A stretch of DNA of 64,000 nucleotides from Mucilaginibacter conchicola (GCF_003432115.1 NZ_QWDC01000002.1:1330878-1394877); one strand, 5' to 3'. Counted from the stretch's first letter, positions 1 through 8,132 are shown. Made by a program: numbers and translations. The notes: generated from the sequence alone by a model not told the origin.

Positions 1-1
1 G

Positions 2-586
2 AATTTCAGCACCGTGGCCGTAGTGCATGAGGAAGTGAAAGAAACCAATGCACAACTTGCCGCACAGGCCGCCGCCGCCGAGCAAAAACGTCTGCAGGAC
101 GAAAGGGATATGGCTGATGATGATAACGATGGCGTAGCCAACAAATACGACAAATGCCCTGGCACACCTGCCGGTGTTAAGGTTGATGGCGGTGGCTGTC
201 CGTTACCGGTAGTTAAAGAGAAAGAGGTTATAACCATTGATGATCGCCGCGTAATTGGTGATGCTATTAAAAACCTTGAGTTTGCTTACGGTAAAGCAGT
301 TATTAAAGAAAGCTCATACCCAACGCTTGACCGTGTTGCCGAACTGCTGATCAAAAAAGATTTCAGCCTTAAACTGGCCGGCCATACCGATAACCGCGGA
401 AAAATGATGGCTAACATGATACTGTCAAAAGCAAGGGCACAGGCGGTTAAAAACTACCTCGTATCAAAAGGTGCAAATGCATCACGTATTGAGGCTACCG
501 GTTACGGTTATACCCAGCCAATAGCTACCAACAAAACAGCTAAAGGCCGCCAGATGAACCGCAGGGTTGAGTTCACGTTGTTTTAA
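2..586 (+). CDS. OmpA-family protein with TSP3 calcium-binding repeat (3' part)
   Basis: The reading frame is open from base 2, so the window cuts the gene and the apparent GTG at 14 is probably internal. The visible part has a coiled-coil-like Ala/Gln/Glu stretch, then an Asp-rich thrombospondin type-3 repeat (DDDNDGVANKYDKCPGT), then a C-terminal OmpA peptidoglycan-binding domain with the signature GHTDNRG followed by LSKARAQAVKNYL and the terminal NRRVEF. Proteins of this layout usually start with an outer-membrane beta-barrel, expected upstream of the window, and tie the outer membrane to peptidoglycan. A strong terminator follows the stop. The OmpA domain is secure; the N-terminal part cannot be seen. 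Confidence 0.92.
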   Translation, partial: NFSTVAVVHEEVKETNAQLAAQAAAAEQKRLQDERDMADDDNDGVANKYDKCPGTPAGVKVDGGGCPLPVVKEKEVITIDDRRVIGDAIKNLEFAYGKAVIKESSYPTLDRVAELLIKKDFSLKLAGHTDNRGKMMANMILSKARAQAVKNYLVSKGANASRIEATGYGYTQPIATNKTAKGRQMNRRVEFTLF

Positions 587-610
587 GATTGAGAAATATA
601 GTTAATGTAA

Positions 611-643
611 AAGGCCGCTTCCTGAGAGGGAAGCGGCCTTTTT
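611..643 (+). terminator. Rho-independent terminator after the OmpA gene
   Basis: A perfect 12-bp stem (AAGGCCGCTTCC, 611-622, and its complement at 629-640) closes a six-base loop and runs into a T tract. It lies 25 bases after the OmpA stop. Confidence 0.9.
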
Positions 644-708
644 AACGAGCTTGTACGCGTTGAAACCACCGGATTTTTTTATATTAGGCTGGTGATTTAC
701 TATTGGTT

Positions 709-1023
709 ATGATGCGTTGGAAATATTTAGGAATTGGGCTTGCTGTGATTTTTTTCTGCTGCATGGACCTCAAGCTGATGGTGGATAAACGCAAAGCCTA
801 TATATGGGATATTAACGGCCCGATAGAGGCTGTTTACTATTACAAGAAAAGCATCGCTCACTTTACTGTAAAAGGAAAGGAATATGAGTCCTTCCATCTG
901 ATATGGCGCTCTAATATGAAATTCGATGTTGGCGACACTATTATAAAAAAGCACAATAGCTATTTAATAAAATTGATTAAAAAGAATACTACAGATACCT
1001 TATCATTCGGTAATGAAGAATAA
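709..1023 (+). CDS. Small membrane-anchored hypothetical protein
   Basis: I do not recognise this family. About 104 residues: a hydrophobic N-terminal helix (YLGIGLAVIFFCCMDL) acts as an anchor or signal, followed by a polar domain of about 75 residues with alternating hydrophobics that suggests a small beta fold facing the periplasm. The frame opens with a TTG at 703, but ATG at 709 or 712 is the more likely start. Its 3' end overlaps the next gene by 11 bases, so the two are probably co-transcribed and translationally coupled. Confidence 0.6.
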   Translation: MMRWKYLGIGLAVIFFCCMDLKLMVDKRKAYIWDINGPIEAVYYYKKSIAHFTVKGKEYESFHLIWRSNMKFDVGDTIIKKHNSYLIKLIKKNTTDTLSFGNEE

Positions 1024-1489
1024 AATGTTTTGGATAACCTGCCTGGCGAGTTTGCTGAGTTGTTTTACTGGGCATGCTCAGACCTTGCTGGGTAAAAGCA
1101 AAGAACAAATATTATCGTTCAGTAGTCAGAGAAACGGCCAAATTAGAGGTATAGATACAATGGGAAAGGGTTCTTGTGAAATAGATATTGCTTTCCCAAA
1201 GGTTACTACCACATCAGGTGGTATGTATTTTTCTACATATTATTTGAAAGGTAACGTCTGTGTTAAATCTGAAGAGCTAATTGCCGGTCAAAAATATATT
1301 GATCTTCTGTGCAATAAATTCGATAAAGATTCCGGATATAAGCGGGTCGGGAACGAATTTGTTTGGATAAATAAAAAGAAGAAGCAAAAGATTTTGGTGC
1401 AGTACCACTACAGAAACGGCGCTTTAACAGATAGGGCTTCTCTAATATCTATGCGATTGAATGCGGGTGTCACAGACGATAGCTTGTAG
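1013..1489 (+). CDS. Exported hypothetical protein
   Basis: 158 residues. The N-terminus is a clear Sec signal peptide (basic start, ITCLASLLSCF core, likely cleavage after GHAQ). The mature part of about 135 residues has several Tyr/Phe-rich strands (GMYFSTYYLKGNVC) and a lysine-rich segment. I do not recognise a named domain. It overlaps the preceding small membrane gene by 11 bases, suggesting a two-gene unit. Function unknown. Confidence 0.7.
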   Translation: MKNKMFWITCLASLLSCFTGHAQTLLGKSKEQILSFSSQRNGQIRGIDTMGKGSCEIDIAFPKVTTTSGGMYFSTYYLKGNVCVKSEELIAGQKYIDLLCNKFDKDSGYKRVGNEFVWINKKKKQKILVQYHYRNGALTDRASLISMRLNAGVTDDSL

Positions 1490-1729
1490 GTTGACCTCGC
1501 TGGTGCCTCCTTCCCCTGCGCACACGTTCAGCGTGTGTCGTTTGCAAAAAGCTAAATAGCCAACCGTGGTTCAATAGCCAACTTTGCAATTGCGATAAGG
1601 TTTAGGTTCAAAAAAACCGGAAGGAGTAATTCTCCGGATTGCACTTTTAAAAATACCATGCTGCCGTGTGGTTCCGAAAAAAATAATGTAAATGGTGGTT
1701 TGCGGGGGGTAAACGGTTATATTAGCATT

Positions 1730-2797
1730 GTGAAGTTGAAGAAGTTGTACGTTTATCACATGTTGGCCTGGGCTGTTTTTATTACCTACGAGATTTCTAC
1801 ATCGTATGTTTTGGCCGGTCGCGTGGCACCAACTTCCGACTACGTTTTCCACTATCTGCTTAACATGCTGCTTTTTTATGTGCATGTTGCAAACATAACA
1901 AGCAGCCTCAGCAGAAAGCAAAAAGCCCTGCTTACCCTTTGCGAAATTGCCGGCTACATTATCCTCAATCATGCCGAAAACCTGTTTCTGTGGAATTTTA
2001 TGCCGGTTGCAACCCGCGTTATACTACCCATGAAGATGATATTGGTGGGCAGCCTGTACCGCTGCCTGTATTTCATGGGGATATCGTCTATCTACGGTGT
2101 TGGCGTTAATCTTTTTCGCTCAAAAGAAAAGGTTTTGCAGCTGGAGCGCGAAAAGTGGCAACACGAGCGGCAGGATGTTCTGCTGCAGCAGGAGTTGCTG
2201 CAATCGCGCAATGCAGTGCTGCGCGCGCAGATCAACCCGCATTTGTTTTTTAATACCCTCAGCTTTATTTATAACGCCATTTACAAAGTATCGGGCAAAG
2301 CCGGCGATGCGGTGCTGCTGCTGGCAGATATTACACGCTACTCGCTACGCCCTTCAGATACGGATGGCCTTGCCTTACTGCGCGATGAGATAGCGGCCCT
2401 GCGCGATCTGCTGCAACTGAACCAGGTTCGTTTTAACGACCGCCTGCAGGTGAAGTTTGAGTGCGATGTGGATGCCGGCGAATTAAAAGTTGTTCCGCTG
2501 GTGATGCTTACCCTGGTAGAGAATGTACTAAAATACGGCGACCTGGAAGATGCGTCGCAACCCGCGGTGATACGCCTGCAATTGCAAGATGGTAACCTGT
2601 GCTTTTCTACACGTAACAAAAAACTCAGCAATGCTGCCAGCATGCCGGGGACGGGGATGGGCCTCGCCAATAGTCGTATGCGCCTACAGCATGCCTACGG
2701 CGACGGCTTTAGCCTGCGCATGAACGAGACCGAAGAGACTTATTATACTGATCTTGTTATCCAATCTGATGTGTTATGCTTAGTTGCTATATCATAG
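1730..2797 (+). CDS. LytS/YpdA-type sensor histidine kinase
   Basis: A membrane histidine kinase of the His_kinase family (PF06580 type) that phosphorylates a LytTR regulator. The N-terminal 130 residues hold several hydrophobic helices (HMLAWAVFITYEISTSYV, FHYLLNMLLFYVHVA and others). A linker coiled coil rich in Glu/Gln leads into the phospho-acceptor motif AQINPHLFFNTLSF, and a C-terminal ATPase segment carries LVENVLKYG (N box) and GTGMGLANSRMRL (G box). The open frame begins at an ATG at 1658, but the first 24 residues are low quality and the GTG at 1730, just before a basic stretch and the first helix, is the more plausible start. It overlaps the regulator gene by 22 bases, as expected of a cognate pair. 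Confidence 0.88.
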   Translation: MKLKKLYVYHMLAWAVFITYEISTSYVLAGRVAPTSDYVFHYLLNMLLFYVHVANITSSLSRKQKALLTLCEIAGYIILNHAENLFLWNFMPVATRVILPMKMILVGSLYRCLYFMGISSIYGVGVNLFRSKEKVLQLEREKWQHERQDVLLQQELLQSRNAVLRAQINPHLFFNTLSFIYNAIYKVSGKAGDAVLLLADITRYSLRPSDTDGLALLRDEIAALRDLLQLNQVRFNDRLQVKFECDVDAGELKVVPLVMLTLVENVLKYGDLEDASQPAVIRLQLQDGNLCFSTRNKKLSNAASMPGTGMGLANSRMRLQHAYGDGFSLRMNETEETYYTDLVIQSDVLCLVAIS

Positions 2798-3492
2798 ATG
2801 ATGAGGAACATGCGGTAGAGTTGCTGAAAGACTATATCGCTAAAACGCCCGGCATGCAGCTCGGCGGCTGGTCGCACAACCCCGTGATAGGCCTGCAGGA
2901 AGTAACTGCGCAACCACCAGACATTCTTTTCCTGGATGTGGATATGCCGGGACTATCAGGCCTTGATGTTTTCAAGATTCTCGGGAACCAATACCGCGTT
3001 ATCTTCACTACCGGCCACCCGCAATACGCCGTAGATGCCTACGACCTTGCCGCTGCAGATTTCCTGCTGAAACCCATCCGTTACGAACGTTTTGTAATGG
3101 CTGTTGAGCGGGTGAAGCATTCTCAGCCTGCCAAAGCCACTGCAACGCCTGCCGATAACCCACAATCCGTTTTTGTGCAAACAGGCAACAAAGGCAAGGT
3201 GGTGAAAGTAGCCCTTGCCGATATTGTTTATGCCGAGAGCCTTAACAACTTTATCAGGATCCATCTTACCAAAGAAACCATCACGGTTTACCTCTCGCTC
3301 CGCGACTTGACGGAACAACTGCCCGCGAGCAAATTTTTCAGAGTACACCGTTCATATACCATTAACCTCGAGCGTGTAACCGCCATAGAAGGCAACCGTA
3401 TCTGGATGGATGGCGGTGCCGAAGTACCGGTAGGCGCACAATACCGTACCGCCTTTTTTGAGAGAATAGATAAACGGATGCTGAAGAAGTAG
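2776..3492 (+). CDS. LytTR-family response regulator
   Basis: 238 residues. The receiver domain (about 1-115) has the acidic pair DDEE at 8-11, the phospho-acceptor Asp54 in LFLDVDMPG, the conserved Thr/Ser in IFTTGHP, and the Lys in LLKP. The C-terminal LytTR DNA-binding domain (about 135-235) shows the typical IVYAESLNNFIRIHL, the mid LSLRDLTEQLP and FFRVHRSYTINL blocks. It should bind target promoters after phosphorylation by the kinase immediately upstream, with which it overlaps by 22 bases. The targets are not evident in the window. Confidence 0.93.
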   Translation: MLSCYIIDDEEHAVELLKDYIAKTPGMQLGGWSHNPVIGLQEVTAQPPDILFLDVDMPGLSGLDVFKILGNQYRVIFTTGHPQYAVDAYDLAAADFLLKPIRYERFVMAVERVKHSQPAKATATPADNPQSVFVQTGNKGKVVKVALADIVYAESLNNFIRIHLTKETITVYLSLRDLTEQLPASKFFRVHRSYTINLERVTAIEGNRIWMDGGAEVPVGAQYRTAFFERIDKRMLKK

Positions 3493-3544
3493 GGGCAGGA
3501 GATTGAACTGCTGTTTGAAAATTGATGGATATGAGCGTAGTGTT

Positions 3545-3811
3545 TTAATCATTCGAAATGCCAAAGCTCTTCCTTATCTCACTCCGAATAAAGTCCCTGC
3601 CGTTAGCTGATTTTAGTTGCTTTTCTCTTTTCATAGCTTCGGATTTGCTACCATACTCCTCGGTATATGCTATAACCCATGGGCGATATTTAATTGTATG
3701 TCCCTTTGTTGCCAGCTTATTATGGGAGAGAAAGCGATTGTGCATATCGGATGTAAAGCCAATATAGATCTAATCAAACTTCTCAGAGTACAATACATAA
3801 ACGGTAAACAT
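3545..3811 (-). pseudogene. GIY-YIG domain protein interrupted by an in-frame TAG
   Basis: Read from the ATG at 3811 on the minus strand, the frame gives MFTVYVLYSEKFD, a TAG at 3770-3772, then IYIGFTSDMHNRFLSHN and a normal tail ending in KREKQLKSANG plus a short C-terminus. This is the small single-domain GIY-YIG endonuclease-like family (about 85-90 residues, UvrC-N-terminal fold). The stop replaces the residue between the GIY-like strand (VYVLYS) and the YIG strand (IYIGFT), where Lys is usual, so AAG to TAG is a one-base change. Only the part from Met 3745 is an open frame, and it lacks the first catalytic Tyr strand. Either a recent pseudogene or a sequencing error. Confidence 0.8.
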
Positions 3812-3835
3812 GAAGTAAGATAATAAAAAAGATCG

Positions 3836-3905
3836 TTGTGAAGTAGGATCGAACTGCCGTCCGCCAGATATAAATCCTACGCTCTAACCATCCGAGTTAC
3901 CCAGT
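3836..3905 (-). other. Degenerate tRNA-like sequence
   Basis: On the minus strand the segment has a D-arm-like CTC-GGATGGTTA-GAG, an anticodon-loop-like TTTATAT and a T-loop-like CAGTTCGATCCT, spaced as in a tRNA. The acceptor ends and anticodon stem do not pair. It shares GGCAGTTCGATCCT with the half-tRNA at 3975-4016. It looks like a decayed tRNA, possibly left by an older integration event. Confidence 0.35.
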
Positions 3906-3937
3906 CGCATTTAAAATTTCAGGATGTGTCAAACAAA

Positions 3938-3966
3938 AAAAGCATCAGTAATCAACTGATGCTTTT
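3938..3966. terminator. Bidirectional hairpin terminator
   Basis: A perfect 12-bp stem (AAAAGCATCAGT at 3938-3949 and its complement at 3955-3966) with a five-base loop, an A tract on the left and T tract on the right. It would end minus-strand transcription of the tRNA at 3975-4016. Confidence 0.8.
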
Positions 3967-3974
3967 AAACAAAG

Positions 3975-4016
3975 TAGCGGGGAGCAGGATCGAACTGCCG
4001 ACCTTAGGGTTATGAA
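3975..4016 (-). other. 3' half of tRNA-Met (CAT): presumed ICE attachment site
   Basis: Read on the minus strand: TTCATAACCCTAAGGTC, T arm GGCAG-TTCGATC-CTGCT, then acceptor strand CCCCGCT and discriminator A. This is the anticodon loop (CAT), 3' anticodon strand, variable region, T arm and acceptor of a tRNA-Met. The expected 5' half (acceptor AGCGGGG, D arm) is absent; from the anticodon loop outward the sequence becomes unrelated. A tRNA cut at the anticodon loop 180 bases from a tyrosine recombinase is the classic picture of an integration site, with the intact tRNA rebuilt at the other end. I did not find the partner copy in the window. Confidence 0.7.
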
Positions 4017-4019
4017 TCG

Positions 4020-4193
4020 CTCAAGAAATGGTTTTTGGAAATGCAAAAACCGCTTATATGGCTCTTAAACGCGGTTTTTGAAATCATGTTAAACCACATA
4101 ATCCCATATCAATACAGGGTCTGTATGAACATTGTATGACCAAAACCAATAGCTTTACCAACGGTAAAGTAGGGTTTGATTAAGTGTTCAATT
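4020..4193. repeat. Integrase upstream region with inverted and direct repeats
   Basis: This gene-free stretch between the tRNA half and the integrase contains a perfect 10-bp inverted repeat, CAAAAACCGC at 4044-4053 and GCGGTTTTTG at 4071-4080, and a related TGGTTTTTGG at 4029-4038. These spaced copies of a GGTTTTTG core could be recombinase or excisionase arm sites, or the inverted pair could form a hairpin. The integrase promoter must also lie here, but I do not see a clear consensus. Confidence 0.45.
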
Positions 4194-5459
4194 ATGGCAA
4201 CCGTAAGGGTTTACATCAGGAAAAGACCAACAAAAAATGGCAAATTCCCCATTTCAATCTGTATTACTGTAAACAGAAAACAGGTGTATATTATGACCGG
4301 GCAAAAACTCGATAGTTTGGATCAATGGAATGAAAAAGCGCAACGGGTAAATAAGTCCCATCCTAATTCAACCAGGTTAAATAATTTCATATTAAATGAG
4401 ATAGCCAAAGCCAATGATAAAGCTTTGGAAATGGAAACAAAAGGCCATGTTACTGCCAAGGATGTTAAAGTTAGTTTAAAGCGGGTTGAGGAAGAAAAAT
4501 TATACTTTCAGGATGTGGCCAAGATTTACCTGGAAGATCAAAAAGCGTTAGGCAACTACGATACGCTCAAAGCGGATACTACACGGCTTAAGCGATTCTA
4601 TGAGTTTGTTAACAATCAAAAAATAAGCTTTGAAGAAATTACTGTTGACCTGCTACAACGGTACACTATCTATTTAAAGGTCGCTAAAAAGTTTTCCTAT
4701 GATAAAGAAAAACCACCAAAACCTTTAAGTGATCGTACAATCACTAATCATATCATTGTGATTAGGACAATCTATAATAGAGCTATCAGCTCAAAGGTAG
4801 TCAGTAAGGATTATTATCCATTTGGAGGGAAAGGAAATATATCCATTAAATTAACCGGTGCTGCAAAGATCGGATTGGAGGAATATGAAATTAAGCAACT
4901 GGAAGAACTTGACCTCACAACGCATCCAGTCATTTATAACGATTCCCGCAATATCTGGTTAACAGAGTTCTATTTCGCCGGAATGCGGGTTACCGATTGC
5001 TTACTCTTAAAATGGACAGATATTCAGAATGGCAGGTTACATTATAAAATGTCCAAGAATGGCGAGTGGGGCTCTGTAAAAGTGCCCGAAAAAGCACTGC
5101 GTATCATCCGGCAGTATCCTTTAAATGTCAAAGAAAACCCCCACAAACTGATTTTTCCATATCTGCAAGATCTGCCATCACTCGATGACCGTTTTGAAGT
5201 TCGCCGCAGAATTTCATTCGTCAGCAAACGCCTTAATAAAACGATGGATCTTTTAATGGGCATGATCGGGAGCGCAAAAAAAGCGTCACAACATAAAGCC
5301 AGGCATAGCTTTGCGCAAAGAGCCGAAGAGAAGGAAATTCATCCAAAGGTATTGCAGAAGATGTATCGTCACGAAAGTATATTAACAACAATGAATTACC
5401 AGTCAAATTTTTCTTACAAAAAGGCGGATAGTGCAATTGACGCCATACTGGATTTTTAA
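4194..5459 (+). CDS. int: Tyrosine recombinase (ICE integrase)
   Basis: A site-specific recombinase of the Bacteroidetes phage-integrase family that integrates and excises the element. The N-terminal arm-binding domain begins ATVRVYIRKRPTKNGKFPI, a SAM-like core-binding domain spans about 100-200, and the catalytic domain follows. Visible catalytic residues are the Arg in FYFAGMRVTDCLLL, HKARHSFA (HxxR box), the second His in MYRHESILTTMNYQ and the Tyr of NYQ. The frame opens at 4176, but ATG 4194 matches the normal family N-terminus. It is convergent with the tra operon and shares a terminator with it. Adjacent to the half-tRNA, it defines this end of the ICE. Confidence 0.93.
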   Translation: MATVRVYIRKRPTKNGKFPISICITVNRKQVYIMTGQKLDSLDQWNEKAQRVNKSHPNSTRLNNFILNEIAKANDKALEMETKGHVTAKDVKVSLKRVEEEKLYFQDVAKIYLEDQKALGNYDTLKADTTRLKRFYEFVNNQKISFEEITVDLLQRYTIYLKVAKKFSYDKEKPPKPLSDRTITNHIIVIRTIYNRAISSKVVSKDYYPFGGKGNISIKLTGAAKIGLEEYEIKQLEELDLTTHPVIYNDSRNIWLTEFYFAGMRVTDCLLLKWTDIQNGRLHYKMSKNGEWGSVKVPEKALRIIRQYPLNVKENPHKLIFPYLQDLPSLDDRFEVRRRISFVSKRLNKTMDLLMGMIGSAKKASQHKARHSFAQRAEEKEIHPKVLQKMYRHESILTTMNYQSNFSYKKADSAIDAILDF

Positions 5460-5462
5460 CAA

Positions 5463-5490
5463 GCAAAGGAAGGGTTAAACCTTCCTTTGC
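5463..5490. terminator. Shared terminator between integrase and tra operon
   Basis: A perfect 11-bp stem, GCAAAGGAAGG (5463-5473) and its complement (5480-5490), loop of six. It serves the convergent integrase and HTH genes, and its right arm lies within the last codons of the HTH gene. Confidence 0.7.
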
Positions 5491-5786
5491 TCTGCTTTCG
5501 GCAATTCAAATGATTCATAAACAAAATCATTCAGGTATTCGTTGATCGAATTGATATCATATAATATCAGTTTCTTTTTCGGTTGGGTAAACCGTATCTG
5601 GCCCTCATCCCTTAGCTTTTGCAGCGTCGTTTTACTTTTGATCTTCAGTTTTGCCATCGCCTCAGAGGCTGAAATCCAGGTGTCCGGGACCTCAGCGACC
5701 GGCTTTTTAAAATGAGCGATGACCTCTTCCAGTAACTTGTAAAACGCATCGCTTTGCATACAGATAACCTCTATGTTATTCATCAC
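5475..5786 (-). CDS. HTH_17/excisionase-like DNA-binding protein
   Basis: 103 residues. The middle carries the helix-turn-helix typical of HTH_17/Xis-like proteins in Bacteroidetes ICEs: WISASEAMAKLKIKSKTTLQ followed by KLRDEGQIRFTQPKKKLILY (recognition helix and wing), then DINSINEYLNDF. Proteins of this kind act as excisionase or regulate excision and transfer genes. It is the last gene of the long minus-strand operon, overlaps the preceding gene by 11 bases and faces the integrase. Role as the excisionase is inference from position. Confidence 0.8.
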   Translation of the reverse strand: MMNNIEVICMQSDAFYKLLEEVIAHFKKPVAEVPDTWISASEAMAKLKIKSKTTLQKLRDEGQIRFTQPKKKLILYDINSINEYLNDFVYESFELPKAEQRKV

Positions 5787-6078
5787 TTTTCTCTCCGCAT
5801 TTTAAGATTATCCGGCTGCGCTCATTGCGCTTGTAGGATGGTTGATAAATGATGTATCCGAAATCATGCAGATCCCGGATACATCGGTGATATGTTGTAT
5901 TGGCCAATATTTTGGCCATCGGCATGATCTCATGCGCATAGGCACAAAGTGGTACCGGAAAACCTCTCGTTTGCCAATACTCCAAAATAGTCGCGAACAA
6001 GCCAATATGGGTGATAGAAATTCTTGGGTCGTTTTTCACCGCCCCGAAAAAAACCGATAGAGGCTTGCAGAACTCCAT
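5776..6078 (-). CDS. Winged-helix-like ICE regulator (hypothetical)
   Basis: 100 residues. The pattern of short helices followed by TTYHRCIRDLHDFGYIIYQP and a basic RNERSRIIL strand resembles a winged helix (recognition helix then wing), as in replication-initiator or regulator domains found near integrases in Bacteroidetes elements. It lacks a catalytic motif. It starts two bases after the stop of the upstream gene and overlaps the HTH gene downstream by 11 bases. Together with that gene it may control excision; this is an inference. Confidence 0.6.
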   Translation of the reverse strand: MEFCKPLSVFFGAVKNDPRISITHIGLFATILEYWQTRGFPVPLCAYAHEIMPMAKILANTTYHRCIRDLHDFGYIIYQPSYKRNERSRIILKCGEKSDE

Positions 6079-6080
6079 GA

Positions 6081-6968
6081 CTAAACGTGCACCCCCTGCC
6101 TGCGGCGTTGTCCCTGCTCCTGTTTTTGTTCAGCCTCATTTTGTCTAGCTCCCGATGCCTGATTTTGAACCGGGGTATTGGCCTGAGCCTGTTCCGCTGC
6201 TTTGGCAATAGCTGCTTTTTGTACTTCCTGTGGTGTCATTTCCTTTTCCTGGCTTTGGCTGACGGCCTGTTTATCTACTTTTCGTACAACAAGGCTCTGA
6301 CCTTTATCATCATAAAAGTCCAGACGCATCATACGAGGGTTAGCTACTACCTGCGCCTGTGTTTCCTGCCCGTCACGTACCAGGGTAACAGATACCCGAT
6401 TGCCTTTTTCCAGCGGCCGCATAATACGGGCACGATCATATTTTTCCAGTATATTTTTGATCGGATATTTTTGCAATTCCTTTTCGTGGTCCCAAAAGAT
6501 GATCTTCGGATTGAAATTGCCATACTTGTCTGCTTCCTTAAAATTCAGGCCACGCCACGCGTAATAGGTTTCGCCGGTCGGTTTCATTTTTGTTACCCCG
6601 TTTTCTTCGGTCGGCTCCATTTTCGGCTGCTCCCGGTAAACCGATCTGCCATCCATTATGTTATATCGCTCTTTAAGCGTGTAATTATGTTTAGCTCCAA
6701 TAAAAAATGTCTGGGTCAAATCCTCCAGGCCTTCTTTTTTCAGCGTGGACTCAAAACGATTGAAAAAGGTGATGTCTTTATCTTGTTGATCTCCTTTGGA
6801 GAAATGCAGTACCGATTCCATCTTATCTTTGCCAAATTCCTGATGATGTTTTAGCGTAAACTCTGTCAGATTCTGATCCATTTTAGTATGCAATTCTTTG
6901 GCGATCTCTTCGCCGAAACCCAGGTTCTTAAGCGTGTCGGCATTGTACTGATAACTTGACTGATTCAT
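6081..6968 (-). CDS. DUF3945/DUF4099-like ICE protein
   Basis: 295 residues, soluble, no signal peptide. It begins with a helical segment (ADTLKNLGFGEEIAKELHTK) and has the features FFNRFESTLKK, GAKHNYTLKERYNIMDGR, TYYAWRGLNFKEADKYGNF and a repeat-like strand region RVSVTLVRDGQETQAQVVAN, then a Gln/Ala-rich disordered tail. This resembles the DUF3945/DUF4099 proteins that accompany topoisomerase and mobilisation genes of Bacteroidetes ICEs; the exact family is uncertain. The function is unknown, perhaps in DNA processing for transfer. Confidence 0.55.
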   Translation of the reverse strand: MNQSSYQYNADTLKNLGFGEEIAKELHTKMDQNLTEFTLKHHQEFGKDKMESVLHFSKGDQQDKDITFFNRFESTLKKEGLEDLTQTFFIGAKHNYTLKERYNIMDGRSVYREQPKMEPTEENGVTKMKPTGETYYAWRGLNFKEADKYGNFNPKIIFWDHEKELQKYPIKNILEKYDRARIMRPLEKGNRVSVTLVRDGQETQAQVVANPRMMRLDFYDDKGQSLVVRKVDKQAVSQSQEKEMTPQEVQKAAIAKAAEQAQANTPVQNQASGARQNEAEQKQEQGQRRRQGVHV

Positions 6969-7001
6969 AATTTTAAATGTTAAATTGAACGATTCGGTTA
7001 A

Positions 7002-8132
7002 TTATTGTTGATTGGATTTTATAAGCAGGTTATCCCTCAGCAAGAGCTCATGCCCGTTCTTCAGCTTTCCTTTAACCCGTTTAACCTTTTTGGAAAAAAG
7101 CCCCTTGGCCGTATTGATTCCCGCAGTTGCCAGTTGTGCCGACATGGATGGATCCATGGTCATCATATCCATGGTTTGCACACCGTTAACCATACCGTCT
7201 TTCAGCTCATCACCGGTTACCGCTTCAGGCACACAGATCCCTTCCATACCGTCGGTGCGGTCATAAACGGTCAGGTCGACCGGGATGATGTTCAACCCGA
7301 GATGGATCAGTTTGATATTGATCTTTACCCGCTGGTTGTACAGGTCACCGCTGCCATAGATCAGTTGCCCTTTCTGGAACAACTGTCCGTTCAGGCGAAT
7401 ACTGTCCAGCAAACGCATCCGTATAACCGTACCCTGCACAATCTTTTGATTGCCATCAATTACCGCTGGTATGGCCTGAAATTTTGTTGCCGCCTTTGGT
7501 GAAGCCGTGTGGTTACTCTTTTCCAGCATTCGTTCAGGATGCTGGATGTCCAGCAGCTTTTCCAGTAAACCATTCATCTGTTTCAGTTCGGGATCTTCCG
7601 CAGGTGGAGGGATGGTAAGCGGTGGTTCGCTGTAAACTTTTCTTTGCGCATACGCTGAACGGTTAAGCGCGCTGTTATCCCCAGCGGATACTTCGGGTTT
7701 ATTAATAACTGCCTGTAACTCCGTCAGCTTTTTTTGAAGCATAACTTCTTTGGCCGTCGCACCGCTGCCTTCATGCTTTCCGTCATCCCCAAAAATGCCG
7801 GGCTGGTGAGGGGAAAAAACAGTGTCCGCAGTAACGGACGCAGAATCCGACAGGCGTTTGGCGTAAGGATCAAGCTGTTCTGCCTGTTTGCGTTTGGCAG
7901 AGTCTGCGGCTGCGCGGTCGTAAAACCCCATTTTATCCAGGCCATGCTCATCTTTCAGTCTGGCATCAGGCAAATGGGTGTTAAAGCCCTGCGACCTTGT
8001 CTGGCTCGGATCCGCGTAGGCCTGCCCGCCACCGAAGGCTTTAAACAATAATGTACTGAAGGCAAATACAATTAAGGGTAAGACCAGCAAGGCCTTGCGT
8101 TTGCGTTTTTGTTGAAGGGTGAGTGTTTCCAT
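7002..8132 (-). CDS. traM: Conjugative transposon protein TraM
   Basis: 376 residues. A basic N-terminus and one membrane helix (ALLVLPLIVFAFSTLLFKAF) anchor the protein in the inner membrane. A long low-complexity periplasmic linker follows, then a conserved C-terminal domain with GTVIRMRLLDSIRLNG, LIYGSGDLYNQRVKI and DLTVYDRTDGMEGI. This is the Bacteroidetes TraM layout, equivalent to VirB10 in type IV secretion: it spans the periplasm and couples the inner-membrane motor to the outer-membrane pore. It lies 40 bases after TraK. The normal next gene TraN (outer-membrane partner) is missing here, which is unusual. Confidence 0.9.
   Translation of the reverse strand: METLTLQQKRKRKALLVLPLIVFAFSTLLFKAFGGGQAYADPSQTRSQGFNTHLPDARLKDEHGLDKMGFYDRAAADSAKRKQAEQLDPYAKRLSDSASVTADTVFSPHQPGIFGDDGKHEGSGATAKEVMLQKKLTELQAVINKPEVSAGDNSALNRSAYAQRKVYSEPPLTIPPPAEDPELKQMNGLLEKLLDIQHPERMLEKSNHTASPKAATKFQAIPAVIDGNQKIVQGTVIRMRLLDSIRLNGQLFQKGQLIYGSGDLYNQRVKINIKLIHLGLNIIPVDLTVYDRTDGMEGICVPEAVTGDELKDGMVNGVQTMDMMTMDPSMSAQLATAGINTAKGLFSKKVKRVKGKLKNGHELLLRDNLLIKSNQQ

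Noticed and set aside
1515..1540. Short hairpin CACACG-TTCAG-CGTGTG after the 158-aa gene
   Set aside because: Only six pairs and no T tract; not convincing as a terminator.
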